From positions 501,380 through 565,379 of the forward strand of contig JAKNSD010000059.1 of the NCBI GenBank assembly GCA_023525715.1: a stretch of 64,000 bases of DNA, in the 5' to 3' direction. The notes beneath the pieces are model-generated. The model did not search any database, was not told where the DNA came from, and worked only from the letters and a program-made list of their open reading frames with translations. A program made the translations under genes and the position numbers. Below are positions 38,217 through 50,875 of this stretch, in pieces (the first letter of the stretch is position 1; the number at the start of each line of letters is the position of its first letter). Source of the DNA: Cichorium intybus (lineage: Eukaryota > Streptophyta > Magnoliopsida > Asterales > Asteraceae).

Positions 38217-41039
38217 GGGAAAATGGTTTAATAGGATACTATAGTTTTTAGTTTGTACATATTTAGTCGTTAATATACTATTATTTTTTTTGCAAAATAA
38301 ACTATCTAAGTTGTTGTTTTTGTCCACCCCATGTCCTTTTGATCGGCTAACACCGGTTTTGTCGGCTATTACTCAGCATTACAATTTTTAGGAAAAGTAC
38401 GTAACAGGTGGCATTAACGTGGCTTATTATGTGGAATTAGCACTCTAAAGAAGTTAGGGCTCAAATACTCCCCCTACTGCGCACACCAAATCACTATATG
38501 TATTTCTGATTCATTCGACAATCGCAATCAATGGCAGAAGACGGAACATTGCTAATCGTTGATGTACACTACAATGGTGCTTTCGTCTATAATTCGTTGA
38601 TGTACTTTGGTCTAGACATTGTAACAGGTCAAGACATTCATTTCAACGAGATGGTTTTCTCCAATTTCATATCCTTTCTTGAAAAACTCACCCATTCAAA
38701 GTGCAAAGATGTTTACTTTTGTGTACATGAACTAAGCTTGTGTCTTGGATTGCGTGCTATACAAACGACTACGATTACAATGAGTTTTTCTAGGCTACCA
38801 ATGTAAGTAACAGGTGAGTGAAAGTGTATGTGGACTGTTATCATGAACTTATGTTTGAGTGGATTACGATGGAAGACTCGGACCCTAAGGATGATAATGT
38901 GGATTGTAGTGAAGATGTTGAATCCAATTTAGCAGATGGTGAAAAGGCTGATCACGAAGAGGCTGAAGAAGTTATATCAATGAAAAGAACCATTAATGAT
39001 CACTTCCTCAACATACTCTATCCAATAGATAATGAATCTATTGATGAATAAGACAACAATGCACAACCACATATCTACCCTGGGCATGGGGATACTATCG
39101 AATGGAATAATATGGTTCCTTTTTTAGGTATGCAATTCTCTACTCCTGTTGGCCTTAAGTGGTGTGTTAGTAACTAAGTAGTAGCACATGGTTATGACTT
39201 TGGTTTGAAAAGAGTGACAAAGATAGATGGCTAGTTAAGTGTTGTAAAGGAAAAGGCCAACATGCCCTTTTAGATTATAGGCATCCTGGATGAAAGAAGA
39301 GAGGACTTTTCAGATTAAGTCCCTTAACTCAGACCATAACTGCTCAAGGCATTCAAACTAGGGTCAATTTTAACCTACAAGTGGACAGGGAAATAGTTTA
39401 TTAATGACATTTTAGGAAGGCCAAAAATGAGTTTGAGGAAAATGAAAGCCCAAATTTCCAAGATGTTCAACATTAATGTTAGTGTAGCGCATTGTAGGAG
39501 TGCAAAAAAATTGCATTGTCAGAGAATAAGGGGAATTTAAAAGATCATTATGCAAAAGTATATGATTATACATCTAAAATTTGAAGGGCTAATCCACGTT
39601 CTCATGTTGAGGTGTATCTGGATCCACAACCTGATTCAACTATAGTGTTTAAAAGAATTTATGTATGCTTTAAAAGTGTTGTGGATGCGTGGTTAGATGG
39701 TTGTAGAAAGATAATTGGGGTTGATGGATTTCTGAAGGGCATATGTAGAGGGGAGCTCCAATCAGCAGTGGGAAGGGATGCAAATAACAACATATATTGG
39801 CAGTAGTGATGAAACGAAGAGACCGAAACATAAAGAGGGTAGAAAGATTTCTTTTTCTTAGCAAAAATTTCCCGGCGTAGGGAAGAGGATGAGGAACGAG
39901 ACTTATGTTAGCAGATGTAGATGCATCAAACGCCCAAGGGACCTATCTATGGAACGGTAATATGTATGCATCACTGCGTTTTGCCCAATATAAATCGAAA
40001 TTGATATACCATTTGTATCTGATTTCTCACATCTCACTTCTCACATTATTTATGTCTAATTTTCTCATCTTACTTGTTCAAGAATCAAGACAAATCATTG
40101 TGGCATATTTATGTTTTCGAGATGAATCTTTGCGACAAACACACCTTCTGAGTTCCAAATTTCTCCACAAATCTCTCTCTGAAGTAATTCTGAATTTTTC
40201 TTATATTAAAATTAAATTATTTTATGTTATCACAATGGCTTTAATCCGGATGTAAATTTGAATTTGTAATTGGGACTTTCTACACCCGTATGTAACTCGA
40301 TATGTGTGAAAGTGGATTTAAAATTCAATAATCTAATTGTGATTTGTAAATATTTGGTTTCAATAATTTCATTGCCGTATATTAGTCTAGTAGTTCATTA
40401 GTCTCTCCAAATTTGTAATTGCTTCACTAAATGATGACGAGTTTTAAAAACTGATCTATAACTGTTTATATTTGTTGTTTATTCTTTAGAGTTGACTTTG
40501 TTCATTTAACATCGTTGAATAAGATGAAAGGGATGAATATAATAAATTTTTGCAATTGTTCTTTTAAGTCTTTATGTTTGTTTTTTGTTGTTCATTTTGT
40601 CTAGTTTCTTTTTTTGTGATTGCTCAATTGATAATAATGACTAAGTTTTAGAAATTGATCTTTTAAAATTTCAATATGATCCTTCCTTTGGTAAAATTGA
40701 TAGAATCTACCAAATGTATTTGTTGTAATATGGGGACAAAAAGATCGGTTGATTTGTATATTACAAGTATAGGGCACTATTACTTCTTTTCGCCCAGGGC
40801 ATGAAAAACCTATGGACCGGCCCTGTTGCTAGGTCAAGACGATTCTAATCGCAAACGTGTGAAAATGATCGACTTTATGTATGGATTAGGCCACGTAAGA
40901 TGTCATGTCATCAGTCATTATGCCATGTATACAAAAACAACAATTTTGATGGTTTATTTTGCAAAAAAAAATAATAATAATAATAAGGACTAAACGTGTA
41001 CAAACTAAAAACTATATTATCCTATTAACTCATTTTCTC
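38217..41039 (+). mobile_element. MULE with truncated MuDR-type transposase
   Basis: Left GGGAAAATGGTTTAATAGG and the complement of the right end (GAGAAAATGAGTTAATAGG) begin inverted repeats of about 120 bp, including TTTTTTTGCAAAATAAAC in both. The flanks TTCACAAAT (38208-38216) and TTCCCAAAT (41040-41048) agree at 8 of 9, as expected of an aged MULE target duplication. The termini differ from the other MULEs here. A plus-strand transposase relic fills 38531-39806. Confidence 0.82.
38531..39806 (+). pseudogene. MuDR-family transposase, truncated after first catalytic Asp
   Basis: The start at 38531 (MAEDGTLLIVDVHYNGAFVYN) is a MuDR N-terminal domain. An acidic linker (38818-39051) follows, then the DNA-binding part through stops (KWCVSN, DHNC, YKWTGK, INDILGRPKMSLRKMKA). 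From 39612 the catalytic domain begins (FYVCFKSV-like, then IIGVDGFLKGICRGELQSAVGRDANNNIY) and ends at 39806. The rest of the domain, with the second and third acidic residues, and the SWIM finger are missing. At least four stops or shifts interrupt it. This is a non-functional relic in a full-ended MULE. Confidence 0.82.
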
Positions 41040-41048
41040 TTCCCAAAT

Positions 41049-41431
41049 TGAAAAGATTATGAAAAAATTAGAAATTGAGAGTAAGGGTTGTTGAAGTTTT
41101 GTATAATGTGTAGAATAAATGTAATGTAAGGTCTTCTCCAACGGACCTTTATTTTTGTTGAGAATTAGCACAATAACGTCCCAGGACCGCTAAATTCATA
41201 GCATTTTTGTCTCAATTCTCCATATTTGTGCATACATTATTCATCGCATTAAAATCAGTTTGTGATTAGAATAATATTGTTTTAGTAATTTTTACTTTTC
41301 ATACTAATTATAATATTATATTAAAATTTATAATATAAAATAGATTTTTAGGGTTAAAATTTAATGTTTAGTTACGGCTGAAAAGAACTTTAATATAAGT
41401 TTTTCTTTAAAGTTTAAAGAACGAGTGTACC
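41049..41431. other. Intergenic segment without features
   Basis: AT-rich, nothing recognised. Confidence 0.5.
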
Positions 41432-41439
41432 ACAATATG

Positions 41440-41957
41440 TAGGGCTGTAAACAAACCGAACGAACATGAATGAGGGATTGCTCATGTTCATTCGTTTAAG
41501 TTAACCGAACAAACAAACGAACACGAACGGATAAACGAACGAGTTTTCTTGTTCATGTTCGTTCGTTTAATAAATTATCTTGTTCATGTTCGTTCGTTTA
41601 TGTTCGTGAACATACTAAACGAACAAACATAAAGGAACGGAGATAAATAAACACAATTAAACATATATGAACATAAAAAACACATAATATTGTATTGTAA
41701 TAAAATACAATTGAATATATATGAACCTAAAATGAACTTAAATGAATAAACATAAACGAACGTAAGCGAACAAAATAAACGAACGTTCACGAACATAATT
41801 GAACGAACGAGACCATTGTTCATGTTCGTTCGTTTAACTAAACGAACGAGAATTTGTGTTCATGTTCGTTCATTTATTAAATACACAAACATAAACGAAC
41901 TTACCACCGAACAATTCACGAACGGTTCGCCGAACGTGCGGTTCGTTTACGGTCCTA
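41440..41957. mobile_element. hAT MITE rich in GTTCGTTCG palindromes
   Basis: The ends TAGGGCTGTAAACAAACCG and, inverted, TAGGACCGTAAACGAACCG are flanked by a perfect 8-bp duplication ACAATATG (41432-41439, 41958-41965). The interior is made largely of CGAACGAAC/GTTCGTTCG motifs in both orientations, so the whole element can fold on itself. No protein is encoded. Confidence 0.92.
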
Positions 41958-42246
41958 ACAATATGCCTTACCTCGTTTATGAAAGATAATTGAGAATTCG
42001 AGATGTGGGCTATTTTGTTTTCAAGCCTTTCCTTTAGTGGGCTTATAAATTAAATGTGGATTAAGATTTTATTATTGGGTTGATCAGTTGATGATATACC
42101 AGGCGGCGTACAAAAAATAGTTTTTTTTTTAATCCGCTTTTGTAAATCGTAGACCGCTTAAAAAAATTATTATTTTTAAGTATTTTCAAGTTGTCAAACT
42201 TAATAAATTAAAAATTAGTTTATAAGTTATGTAAAAAAACTATTTA

Positions 42247-42612
42247 AAGGGTGTTTGGGATTGTTTAAAACAAATTATGCTTTTAATTAAAAGTATTTAT
42301 TAGTTTATCAGGTGTCAAAACAAAAATTTTTAAAAATGTTTGATTTAGCTTATCCGGTACAATACGTAATAAGTTGATAAGTTTTTTTTAGTGTTTGACC
42401 AATGATGTTTATGTGTGTAATAAGAAAATAACTTATCAAAAATTCCTTAAATAAGACAATGAGTAAAGAATATGTAACTTATTATAAACTAGTTATTTAA
42501 GTCAATAAGTGTTTATAAAATGTTATTATCAAAACATTTAAAACTCCTTATAACTGGCGCCGAACCGCAATAACTCAATAAACACGTCAAACAAGCAATC
42601 TCAAACACCCTC
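42247..42612. mobile_element. Tourist-like MITE, TTA target duplication
   Basis: AAGGGTGTTTGGGATTG at the left and, inverted, GAGGGTGTTTGAGATTG at the right. TTA stands at 42244-42246 and 42613-42615. It resembles the MITE termini at 17321 and 17431. Confidence 0.82.
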
Positions 42613-42615
42613 TTA

Positions 42616-43096
42616 GAGTTGCGTTTCAACGAGCTTACAGAGTTATCTTAAAATTCTCTAAAATATACATTTTATTAGTTCTAAAAAAGTCATTTTTGTA
42701 CATGTTTTTTATGCCATTTTATATCTTCCAGCTAGCTTATCAGCTAGTTTTTACATATGTATTTTTGATCAGCTAGCTTCAGTTATCAGCTAAATTTTCA
42801 GTTAGTATATCAAACATAGAATAAATTTTTTTGATAGAATGTTTTTTGGTTTTTCGTTTTCTTGATATTATATTTTAGAAAAATGTATCATACAATTATA
42901 GATATATTTTTATTGTCATAATTCAAGTTGAGCTCTAAATTTTTATATTTCTCGTCCTAGTACATACAGTAAATAAATGAATAACATTTTATTTAGTATC
43001 ATTTTTAATGTAATTGTAACTTGTCATGCGACTTCTTATTAATATGAAACCTAATAGGATATGTTGTACGTTTTGTTTATTTACATTAACTTTAGA
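42616..43096. other. Intergenic segment
   Basis: No gene. A cluster of TCAGCTAG-type octamers at 42730-42830 may be a decayed MITE. Confidence 0.4.
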
Positions 43097-44625
43097 TTTT
43101 TTTTGAAACTGCCAAATATATTAAATAAATAAAAGCCACATCTAAAAATATTGTAGATGGGCAAGGTACAAACAGAGAAATTACCACCAAGACAAAACAA
43201 ATTACAGGGGCAACATGGACCACTCTAACCAATTGAGATATTTAAGTTCTCCTTTATACTTGATCCAATTAAACGTAGAAGATTTAACACAATCCACCAA
43301 TCTCACGGTGGAGGAAGGGGCAGCTTTGAATCTCCGATCGCATCTGAACCTCCATAACCACCAACACGTACCATAACAAATGTTGATAATCAACTTCTTT
43401 TTCTTCAGACAGTTCCCCCAATGTTTTGCAAAATTCACCAACTCCACAATGGATGACGGGGGTGGGGTAGTGATCTTACACCAGTCAAATACCATCCACC
43501 ACACCCTACAAGCAAAAGGGCATTTGAAAAGGATATGACCAATTTCATCCAGACTATTTATACACTACCCGCAATTCAAGTAATCGACCAAGACTCCACG
43601 CTTCACGAGCTCGCAAAGAAGATGGGAGTCTGCCCAAACTTGCCTTCCAGATATAACACAGCACCTTGATTGGAATCACATGCCGCCAGTCGATAATCAG
43701 AGACCAGGGGAGGGGCTAATGCTTTATCTAGAAGTTTTCTAACAATGTGAACATAGCAAGACCCATCAGGAGAGAGGGAAGAACCACCTTTCAACACCAG
43801 GGACACTTACATGATGGTTTAGAAGAACGGTGAGATTGTTTAGCTCGACACCAAACCCAACACATACCGGATTAGCTGACCAGTCCCAAACAGGCCCATA
43901 AATAGATAAACGATCACTAATTATACATCCTTTTTTTCCAAACGATATAAGTCCGGAAATGTAGCTTTTAGAGTTGCATCCCCGATCCACTTATCCCACC
44001 AGAAAAAAGTATTAGCACCATCTTTCACGTGTCTAACAAAAATTTCATCTATTTCTACTCCATAGTGTTTCACTTCAGCCTCCATACAAGCAATATTGTA
44101 CCACGTACTCGTGATTGTATTCTTTGCCAAGCAATTTACCGGTTTCCGATATAAATTGTGAATCCCTTGAATGACCCGGATCCAGAGCAGGGATTTATGT
44201 TCTATATCTCCACCACCATTTGATTAAGAGGGCACGATTTAACGCTTTTAACGACCCCACCCGAGGCCACCAATCTCCTTCTCGGCTATGACCTTGTCCC
44301 ACGGAACCCAATTAATTTACGCTTCTCGTCACATCCCCCACAAAGGAAGCGTCTCCTGATCTTTTTGAGCATATCTAACACGTAGTTTGGGTCAAGAAAT
44401 AAAGAGAAGTAGTAAGTAGGAAGACTAACTAAAACAGCCTTGATCAACGTTAATCTGCCGTCAAACGAGAGTGATTTAGCTTTCCACTTGGAAAGCTTCG
44501 CTTGAAACCTATCCACAATCGGCTTCCAGTTTTTTTTAAGACGCATGTTTGTACCAATCGGAATGCCAAGATATACAAACGGAAGAGAAGCATGCACACA
44601 ACCAAAAGGAGCGGGCCATCTTTCA
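43097..44625 (-). mobile_element. 5'-truncated L1-type LINE on minus strand
   Basis: The T8 at 43097-43104 is the poly(A) tail on the minus strand, preceded by the LINE-style GGCAGTTTC end. Reading leftward, 43504-43202 is the end of zf-RVT (FAKHWGNCLKKKKLIINICYG). 44130-43766 covers the region between RT and zf-RVT (ANTFFWWDKWIGD). 44597-44286 is the RT thumb region (VYLGIPIGTNMRLKKNW, then DRFQAKLSKWKAKSLSFDGR). Frameshifts separate the pieces and the 5' end is lost at about 44625. It was probably inserted close to the older hAT element whose 3' end starts at 44783. Confidence 0.85.
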
Positions 44626-45467
44626 ATTGAAAAAAGTTTTTAAAGGGAGAATAAAAGAGTTTTACCATAAAATATTTACTATTATTTTTTTACGATCGAA
44701 ACACTTTTTAACAAAATTGGTTAATAATGAACCCCCTTTTAGTGATTTTGAGTTTCCATGTCATTTTTATGGGATACACGCTCAGGGCCGATCGGGAGAT
44801 TTTGGAGGCCCTACACAATTTGTTAAATTGCGGCCCCAAAACTTGCAAATTCGATAAGATACAAAAAGTTTTAAATGTAATATTTATTTAATATGGTTAA
44901 TATACTTATCAGGCAAACTTTAATTCAAAATGTAAAATAAAAAATACACTTGTTTCTACTTGAATAACGCTATTCTTCTAGTATTTTTTGAGATAAACTT
45001 TTCAATTATATCTTCATAAGGAATGTTATCCAATAGGTTGTTCTCAATAGCCATCAACGCCAATCCATTAAGTCTTTCTTGTGTCATGGTAGATCGTAAG
45101 TAGGACTTCAATAACTTCAACTTGGAAAAACTTTTTTCTGCAGATGCAACAGTAATATGAATGGTCAATAAAATTCTATATGCTATAATTGTATTATGAA
45201 AACAACCAACTCTTTTTTAAAAATTTAAAATATCAAAAGCTGTCATCTTTTCCTTTGGCAAAATATTTAAGAGCACTTTTAACTCAATATATAAGTCATT
45301 TCCATCAATATCCGATTGTTCATCTTTCTTAAGTGAAGTTTCAAGAGACATACAACAAGCCTTTAAGCTCATATCATCTAGTGAATGCAATTTTTCAGAA
45401 TTAAACAAGAAACCAAACACATTATCATATACTTTATATTGTTCAAATCTTGTAGTGAGAGAAGTAA

Positions 45468-46026
45468 CACTATAAATAAAATGTCATTTAGTGGCACGAA
45501 AAAAGTGCCACTAAAAACTAAAAAAAGTGTGACTGAAAAAGTGCCACTAAAAACTTTTGTATTATGCCACTATAGCATTTGCAGGTTTTAATGGCACTAT
45601 TTTTATGCCATTATTTAACTGCTAAAATATATATTATTTTCATGCTTTTAGTGACATTTTTTGAATAAAAATTATATTAAATACAAGATACGTATTTTTT
45701 TAATTTAAATGGAACATAAAATAATAATAAGAAAATTTGATAATAAATGGAAAAACACTATCATTACTTCAATTCAAACTTGTCAAACAAAATTATTCGC
45801 AATACAAGTAAGGAATTTAAGTTATAATCGCTCCTCTTGTTAATCACGTCACAAACATAATAACCATGTTACCGATTCCTCAAAAAAGCGTTTTTTCCCA
45901 TCTCAATGCATTTTAACACGTGGCAAAGTGATTGATTAGCTTCCAAGAACCATATTTTACCTGCATCATTTCATACGCACAAGAAAGTTCTTATCAAACA
46001 TTATTTGTGTTATTATTATTAGCATC

Positions 46027-46121
<95 letters not shown>

Positions 46122-48227
46122 AAGAATCACAACAGATTCACCTTTAGATTTAGAAACATAAATGTCCACTTTCAAATTTTTAGATATACAATTAAGGTCC
46201 TTAAAAATAAAAAAGTTGTAAAAATAGAACCTTTTCAACAAATGTCAACTAGGAGGAAGATTTTGTACCACAAATCTCATGAGAATATCCTTTGAGCTGC
46301 AAGCAACCAAAATCACAATTAAGGATAGCCAAGAAATAAAAAGCTATAAAAAACAACTTAATAATCTATCATATAAACAATTTGATATATCTATGTTTTC
46401 TAAATTCCTCTTTCAATATATAAAACATTCAAGTAGTCCAGTTATTCCTTAATCTATCATATAAACAATTTGTATAGAATCATAGATCAACCTCCTTAAT
46501 CTATCAAATAAAATATATATGAACTACTAGAAGGTCACTCTCTTTAATTTATCATCGACTAGAAATGAGAGTAAGAAGATTACATGAATGATGTCCACTT
46601 GAGCTACTTGCAAGGTTACTATCTTTAACTTATCATTTCAACATTGACCAAGATTCATAATTCCCTACAAATGAAGTATGTTGCATTTGATAAGTGAAGT
46701 ACGTTGCATTTGATAGTTACATATTCTCAAGGGTTTACCTTACCTCTTGGCCTCTACACATGCATGCAAGTTCCATTATTCCAACTTGTGGTATCAATAT
46801 CGACTTGCTGAAAAGGTTCACAACAAAACAGAGTACAATTTACACTAAAGGACTTTACACGTTAGACATCAACAAAATGTCAGTGATCGAATAATATTTA
46901 ACTTTTTTAGCCACATGACTTTGAACCGAATGGTGGAATAATGGTACCGGTTGATTGATGTTAGGAATGGCCAAACAACATCGATCTTGGACCGATTGTA
47001 TTCTATATCCAGATTCTGATGCCATTATTTGTCATATTCTCACACGGATCAATCTCCTGGAACAAAAAATAACAAATTAAAATTAGTTTTGCCATTGATT
47101 CCAATGGTCGTTGCCACTCCTACAATTAGTATCATGTGATTCAATACTCACCAAAATTGACCACCACTTAGTAACTTTCAACTCAACATGAGCAACAAGA
47201 AAATACGAAAACATAACAAGGAGACTAGAAATTCCAAATAACACTAAATGAAACCAACATTTCCAATGACAACCAGGCCCTTGCCTAAGTAAAAATGACT
47301 CAAAATAAGAGAAAAAGTCTCTAATGTAATATGAGATTGATGAGGTATATAAAGATTTACCACATCAATAAAGAACGAACACCTAAACAATGCTTTTTAT
47401 GACCAAATCCAAAGTGAAGTATTTTAACATAAATTGTGCAACACTGTGTAATCTTTACTTGATTAATTAATAAGATATAACCATTAATTCTAATAACCAA
47501 ACTCAAATAGAAGTCTTCGAGAAAAAAAATTATCGGCTGCTTAACATGACTTCAGTTTCCCCAATAAAGGCATTAATCACCACAAATGAATAAGAAACTC
47601 AAAATTACGCCCTAAATTGCTAAATATGACTTTGTTTCAAAGAAAATGCATCAACATGCAAAACATCGAACAAAAAATCATTGAACGATCAAATATTTAA
47701 ATTAGAAAAATATAATTATGCATAGAACTTACTGACACAAGAAGTAGATCTAAGCTTTCAATTTGATGACCGACGCTGGTGGCGGTCACGGTCGCAGTGA
47801 CCAGAGGCCGAAGAAGAATGTGATCGAAAGAGTGTAGGGGAAGAGTTCCGTTTGGAATGGAGAGATTAGGTGATTTAGGGTTTGTCACATAAGAAAATGA
47901 TTCCCCCAAAAGAGATTGACGAGAGAAATATTGGCAATAGATAAATATATTTTGGTCTAAAATTTGAAGTCGCGCAACAATCGAATAAAGTACCGAGTGG
48001 GGTGGTTTCGCTATCTCAAACGCAAATTGACAGAGGCAAAACTGAGCGGGAACTAAAATACATTGAGGGAAACCAAAATTGAAATATGCCTTAAACATCT
48101 CTATCTCTATTAAACCCGCGTCCATATTAATAACCAAAAAAAAGTGTTACTAAAAACATAATATAGTGGCACTTTTTAGATATGCCACTAAAAAATTGTG
48201 CCACTAAATATAATTTTATTTGTAGTG
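45468..48227. mobile_element. Non-autonomous CACTA (En/Spm-type) element
   Basis: The left end CACTATAAATAAAATGTC and the complement of the right end (CACTACAAATAAAATTAT) carry the CACTA terminus. TAA is duplicated on both sides (45465-45467, 48228-48230). Subterminal regions repeat GTGCCACTAAAAAC and AGTGGCAC in both orientations, as is usual for transposase-binding sites of this superfamily. No TnpA or TnpD domain is recognised. An open frame at 48137-47697 (146 codons, minus) next to the right end may be a leftover first exon, but has no known domain. It was inserted in the hAT transposase, so it is younger than that element. Confidence 0.9.
46029..46118. repeat. (TA)n microsatellite inside the CACTA element
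   Basis: Pure array of about 45 units. Confidence 0.98.
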
Positions 48228-49260
48228 TAATTGCTTGATCAACAATATATAAAAAAAATATTTAACACTAAAAGATTCTTGTCCAGATTGTGGAACACTA
48301 GAAGATGTATCATTTGAAATCTCATCAAAATGTCTTTTTTTATAATTTGACGTCTTTGTGGAAATATTGGATCAATGTTCATTTCAATTGCTATTTTTTT
48401 GCAGTTTGTAACGCATTTAGAAAACCATTTTCTCTATATTCCTTAAAAAAAGAAATGAAGCCATTTATTTTTTTCATAGCAACATCGATAAACATATTTT
48501 CTTTTGCAATTGTTTGCTAACTAAATTAACTATATATAAAATTTTGTACCAAATAACTAGTGCCATTATAAATTCAAAGTCACCAAATTCATTTTATGCT
48601 AAAGATTTAGCTTCACTTCTTATTTTTGGGCATTATCATTTTCAGCTACTTGAAGTAAAGCTTCTTGTACATCTAAAATTTGAAATCTTATAGCTTTAAC
48701 ACTATCGACACGACTCTCCCAACGAGTGGATGAAAAAGATTTAAGAGTTAATCTTTTTACATTATTTTTTAAAATATCTCATCTCTTAGTGAAATTTGAA
48801 AATATTGTATAAATACGTTGTATAATTCCAAAAAAATCTTTTGCTTTACCACATGTATTAGCCATATCACACAATGTTAAATTCAAACTATGACAACCAC
48901 AAGGAGTATAAAAAGTTCTAGAGTTTATATCTTTGAGTTTTTTTTTTTTGCATTCCTTGATGTTTCCCTTTCATAAACCATACGAGACTTCGAGTGATCG
49001 AGAGAGAGAGACGAGAAAGAACCATTAGTCATAATTATGTCTTCGGCAATGAACGAAAAAGAAGGAGACGGTTGAGATTTCCTTTGTTGTTTTGACTTTA
49101 GTTTCCAAGTTTCCCGCTTCTGATTTCGTTTCACGCAATACGCTTGCCGCCTTGTCGCTTGGCTGAAATAACAACACGTGAAACTTAAAAAAACCTAATG
49201 TATCATATTTCCTAATTGGGCCTAATCCCATACAAAGACCTTGAAAATTTATGGGCCCTG

Positions 49261-50218
49261 TTCCATTGCACCTCTTGAACATGCATATATTCGGGCATGT
49301 ACACGCCAAACATTGATTGGGTACTTGATATATCGTGGTGGAGGTAAGGTGACCTGCTATGATTTTCTTACACGTATTGATTCATTAACCGCGTGTAACA
49401 TAAGGTGCAATATAATGGATGATTTAGATTATTGACATCGCCCAAATGCATGGACATGGTAATTTATATTGATAATAAGGTATCGAAATACCTTACAATG
49501 CAACTTGAAGGGGTAAGTGATAGCCACGACAACGTCGTGATTCATAGTTGCAAGAGTGAAATATCGAACTTATTCTAATAAGTCATATTTGAGGGTTAAC
49601 AATTCTTGGAATGGAATATTGATCTAATTGTACTGCTAAATCCCTATAAGATAAAATGATTTGGAGTCTATTTGTACATATACATATCTATGTGGTATGT
49701 GTGAATTTGTATGATGCATATGTGGGTACTAAGATGATAAATGCTTAAATGATGGTTTTTCTATGAGGTGATGATCTATGATGAAAATATCATTGCATTA
49801 TAGTTTTTATTATACAAGGTTATGATGAGTTTATAACAATGCTTGTTGATCATGATGATTTCATGTTTGAGATAAAGTTCTACTATATGAAGTTGTGTGT
49901 TAAAGATGTTAACGAGTTATGTTAATGATGTACATGCCAGGGTTAAGATGACTTTGTGCGGTCCAGACACTTTATGAGGTTAAAGAGTTTAAGAGGACAT
50001 ATACAATTCTAGATAAGTCTATGCTAGTAATATGTAAAATATGAGGGATGAAACTGCTCAGGAACATGCAAGAGCATGAGGTATGAAATAGTCCTGGAAC
50101 ATGCAAGTGCATAAGGGATGAAGCAAGCCAATGTATATGAAAAAGGGGCATGAGGGACGAAATAAATGTTAGGTATGTGTCCAAGGTCATCAAGTGTGAT
50201 GATATTTCTAGTAATAAC
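49261..50218. other. Unassigned, LTR-like sequence with short tandem repeat
   Basis: No gene. At 50040-50160 a unit of about 45 bp (GAGGGATGAAA...GGAACATGCAAGAGCAT) is repeated about 2.5 times. Such repeats occur in LTRs of plant gypsy elements, but no LTR boundary was found. Confidence 0.35.
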
Positions 50219-50875
50219 ATGGTCTTTTTGGATTTCCCTCACGACCCAGTAAAAACAAACAGTATCAGAAATAACAGAGGGATTGATCGGTTTATTAATT
50301 TATTAAGAAATAAACTAATTAGAAACTGGATCAGAAATTAATTGATAAATTAATTGTGAAGTTAATTTATAGTAATTAATTAAGGGACTGGATTGTAATT
50401 AATTAAATGTATAATTAATAGAAACAAGTTGAAGGGGTGCGGCCGCCAGAAAGCTCCTTAAGTTTGGAACCCTAGGAGCCTTTCAGTATAAATAGAGGCC
50501 TTGGGGTCAAACCCTAAGGCATCCCAACCCTAGAGTGAGCCGCCAACTCCTCTCATCTATCCTCCTTGTTGAAATCCACAAACCATTTCCAAGGGTTTCT
50601 GGGTCGAAATCCTCAAGCCAGGAAGTTTTTGTCTGCTTGTTCTTATTATGTTCTTGGGTGTGAACCATTAAAGGGATTATGGTTTGGGTCTTTACATCCA
50701 AACAAAAGTATGAATTCATATTCATCTTGTTGTTGATACAATTGCTTAGAACTTATGATCCTGATTATGAACATGATATGATATTGTTAGTATAATCTGC
50801 TCAATTTATGAGATTTAATCTGTTTTTTCTTCCGCTGCCTGATTAATTGTGTTAATCTGCTAAAATCCCAACAAT
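50219..50875 (+). mobile_element. Candidate solo LTR or short LTR-type element
   Basis: The segment begins TGGTCTTTTTGG, ends CCCAACA, and has an internal TATAAATAGAGG promoter-like box at about 50487. The sequences on each side (GTAATAACA before, ATAAACACATGG after) look like one interrupted locus with a short imperfect duplication (ATAAC/ATAAA). It is denser in GC than its flanks. The TATA box followed by a pyrimidine-rich leader fits an LTR. No internal retroelement genes are present. Confidence 0.4.

Larger units (their letters stand above)
44956..48940 (-). pseudogene. ZMYM/TTF-type hAT transposase, split and decayed
   Basis: The upstream half lies at 48940-48231: FYTPCGCHSLNLTLCDMA, then FFGIIQRIYTIFSNFTKR, then SSTRWESRVDSVKAIRFQ, the middle of a DUF4371-type hAT transposase. 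The downstream half lies at 45420-44956: SLETSLKKDEQSDIDGNDL and the C-terminal dimerisation segment ITVASAEKSFSKLKLLKSYL, RSTMTQERLNGLALM. A CACTA element separates them, and stops or shifts occur in both. The N-terminal zinc finger was not found. hAT transposases excise and reinsert DNA in the nucleus; this copy cannot. Confidence 0.82.
44783..49260 (-). mobile_element. hAT element interrupted by a CACTA element
   Basis: CAGGGCCGATCGGGAGATTTT at 44783 (first 19 bases shown in family style) and, inverted, CAGGGCCCATAAATTTTC ending 49260 are candidate hAT ends. No 8-bp duplication is readable, so the outer limits are tentative. The coding relic on the minus strand runs across both sides of a 2760-bp CACTA insertion (45468-48227). 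Without the insertion the element is about 1.7 kb, shorter than full-length hATs, so it is internally deleted. Confidence 0.6.

Noticed and set aside
49025..49309. 94-codon minus-strand frame near the hAT right end
   Set aside because: No domain was seen; it could be an upstream exon of the hAT gene, but nothing supports this.
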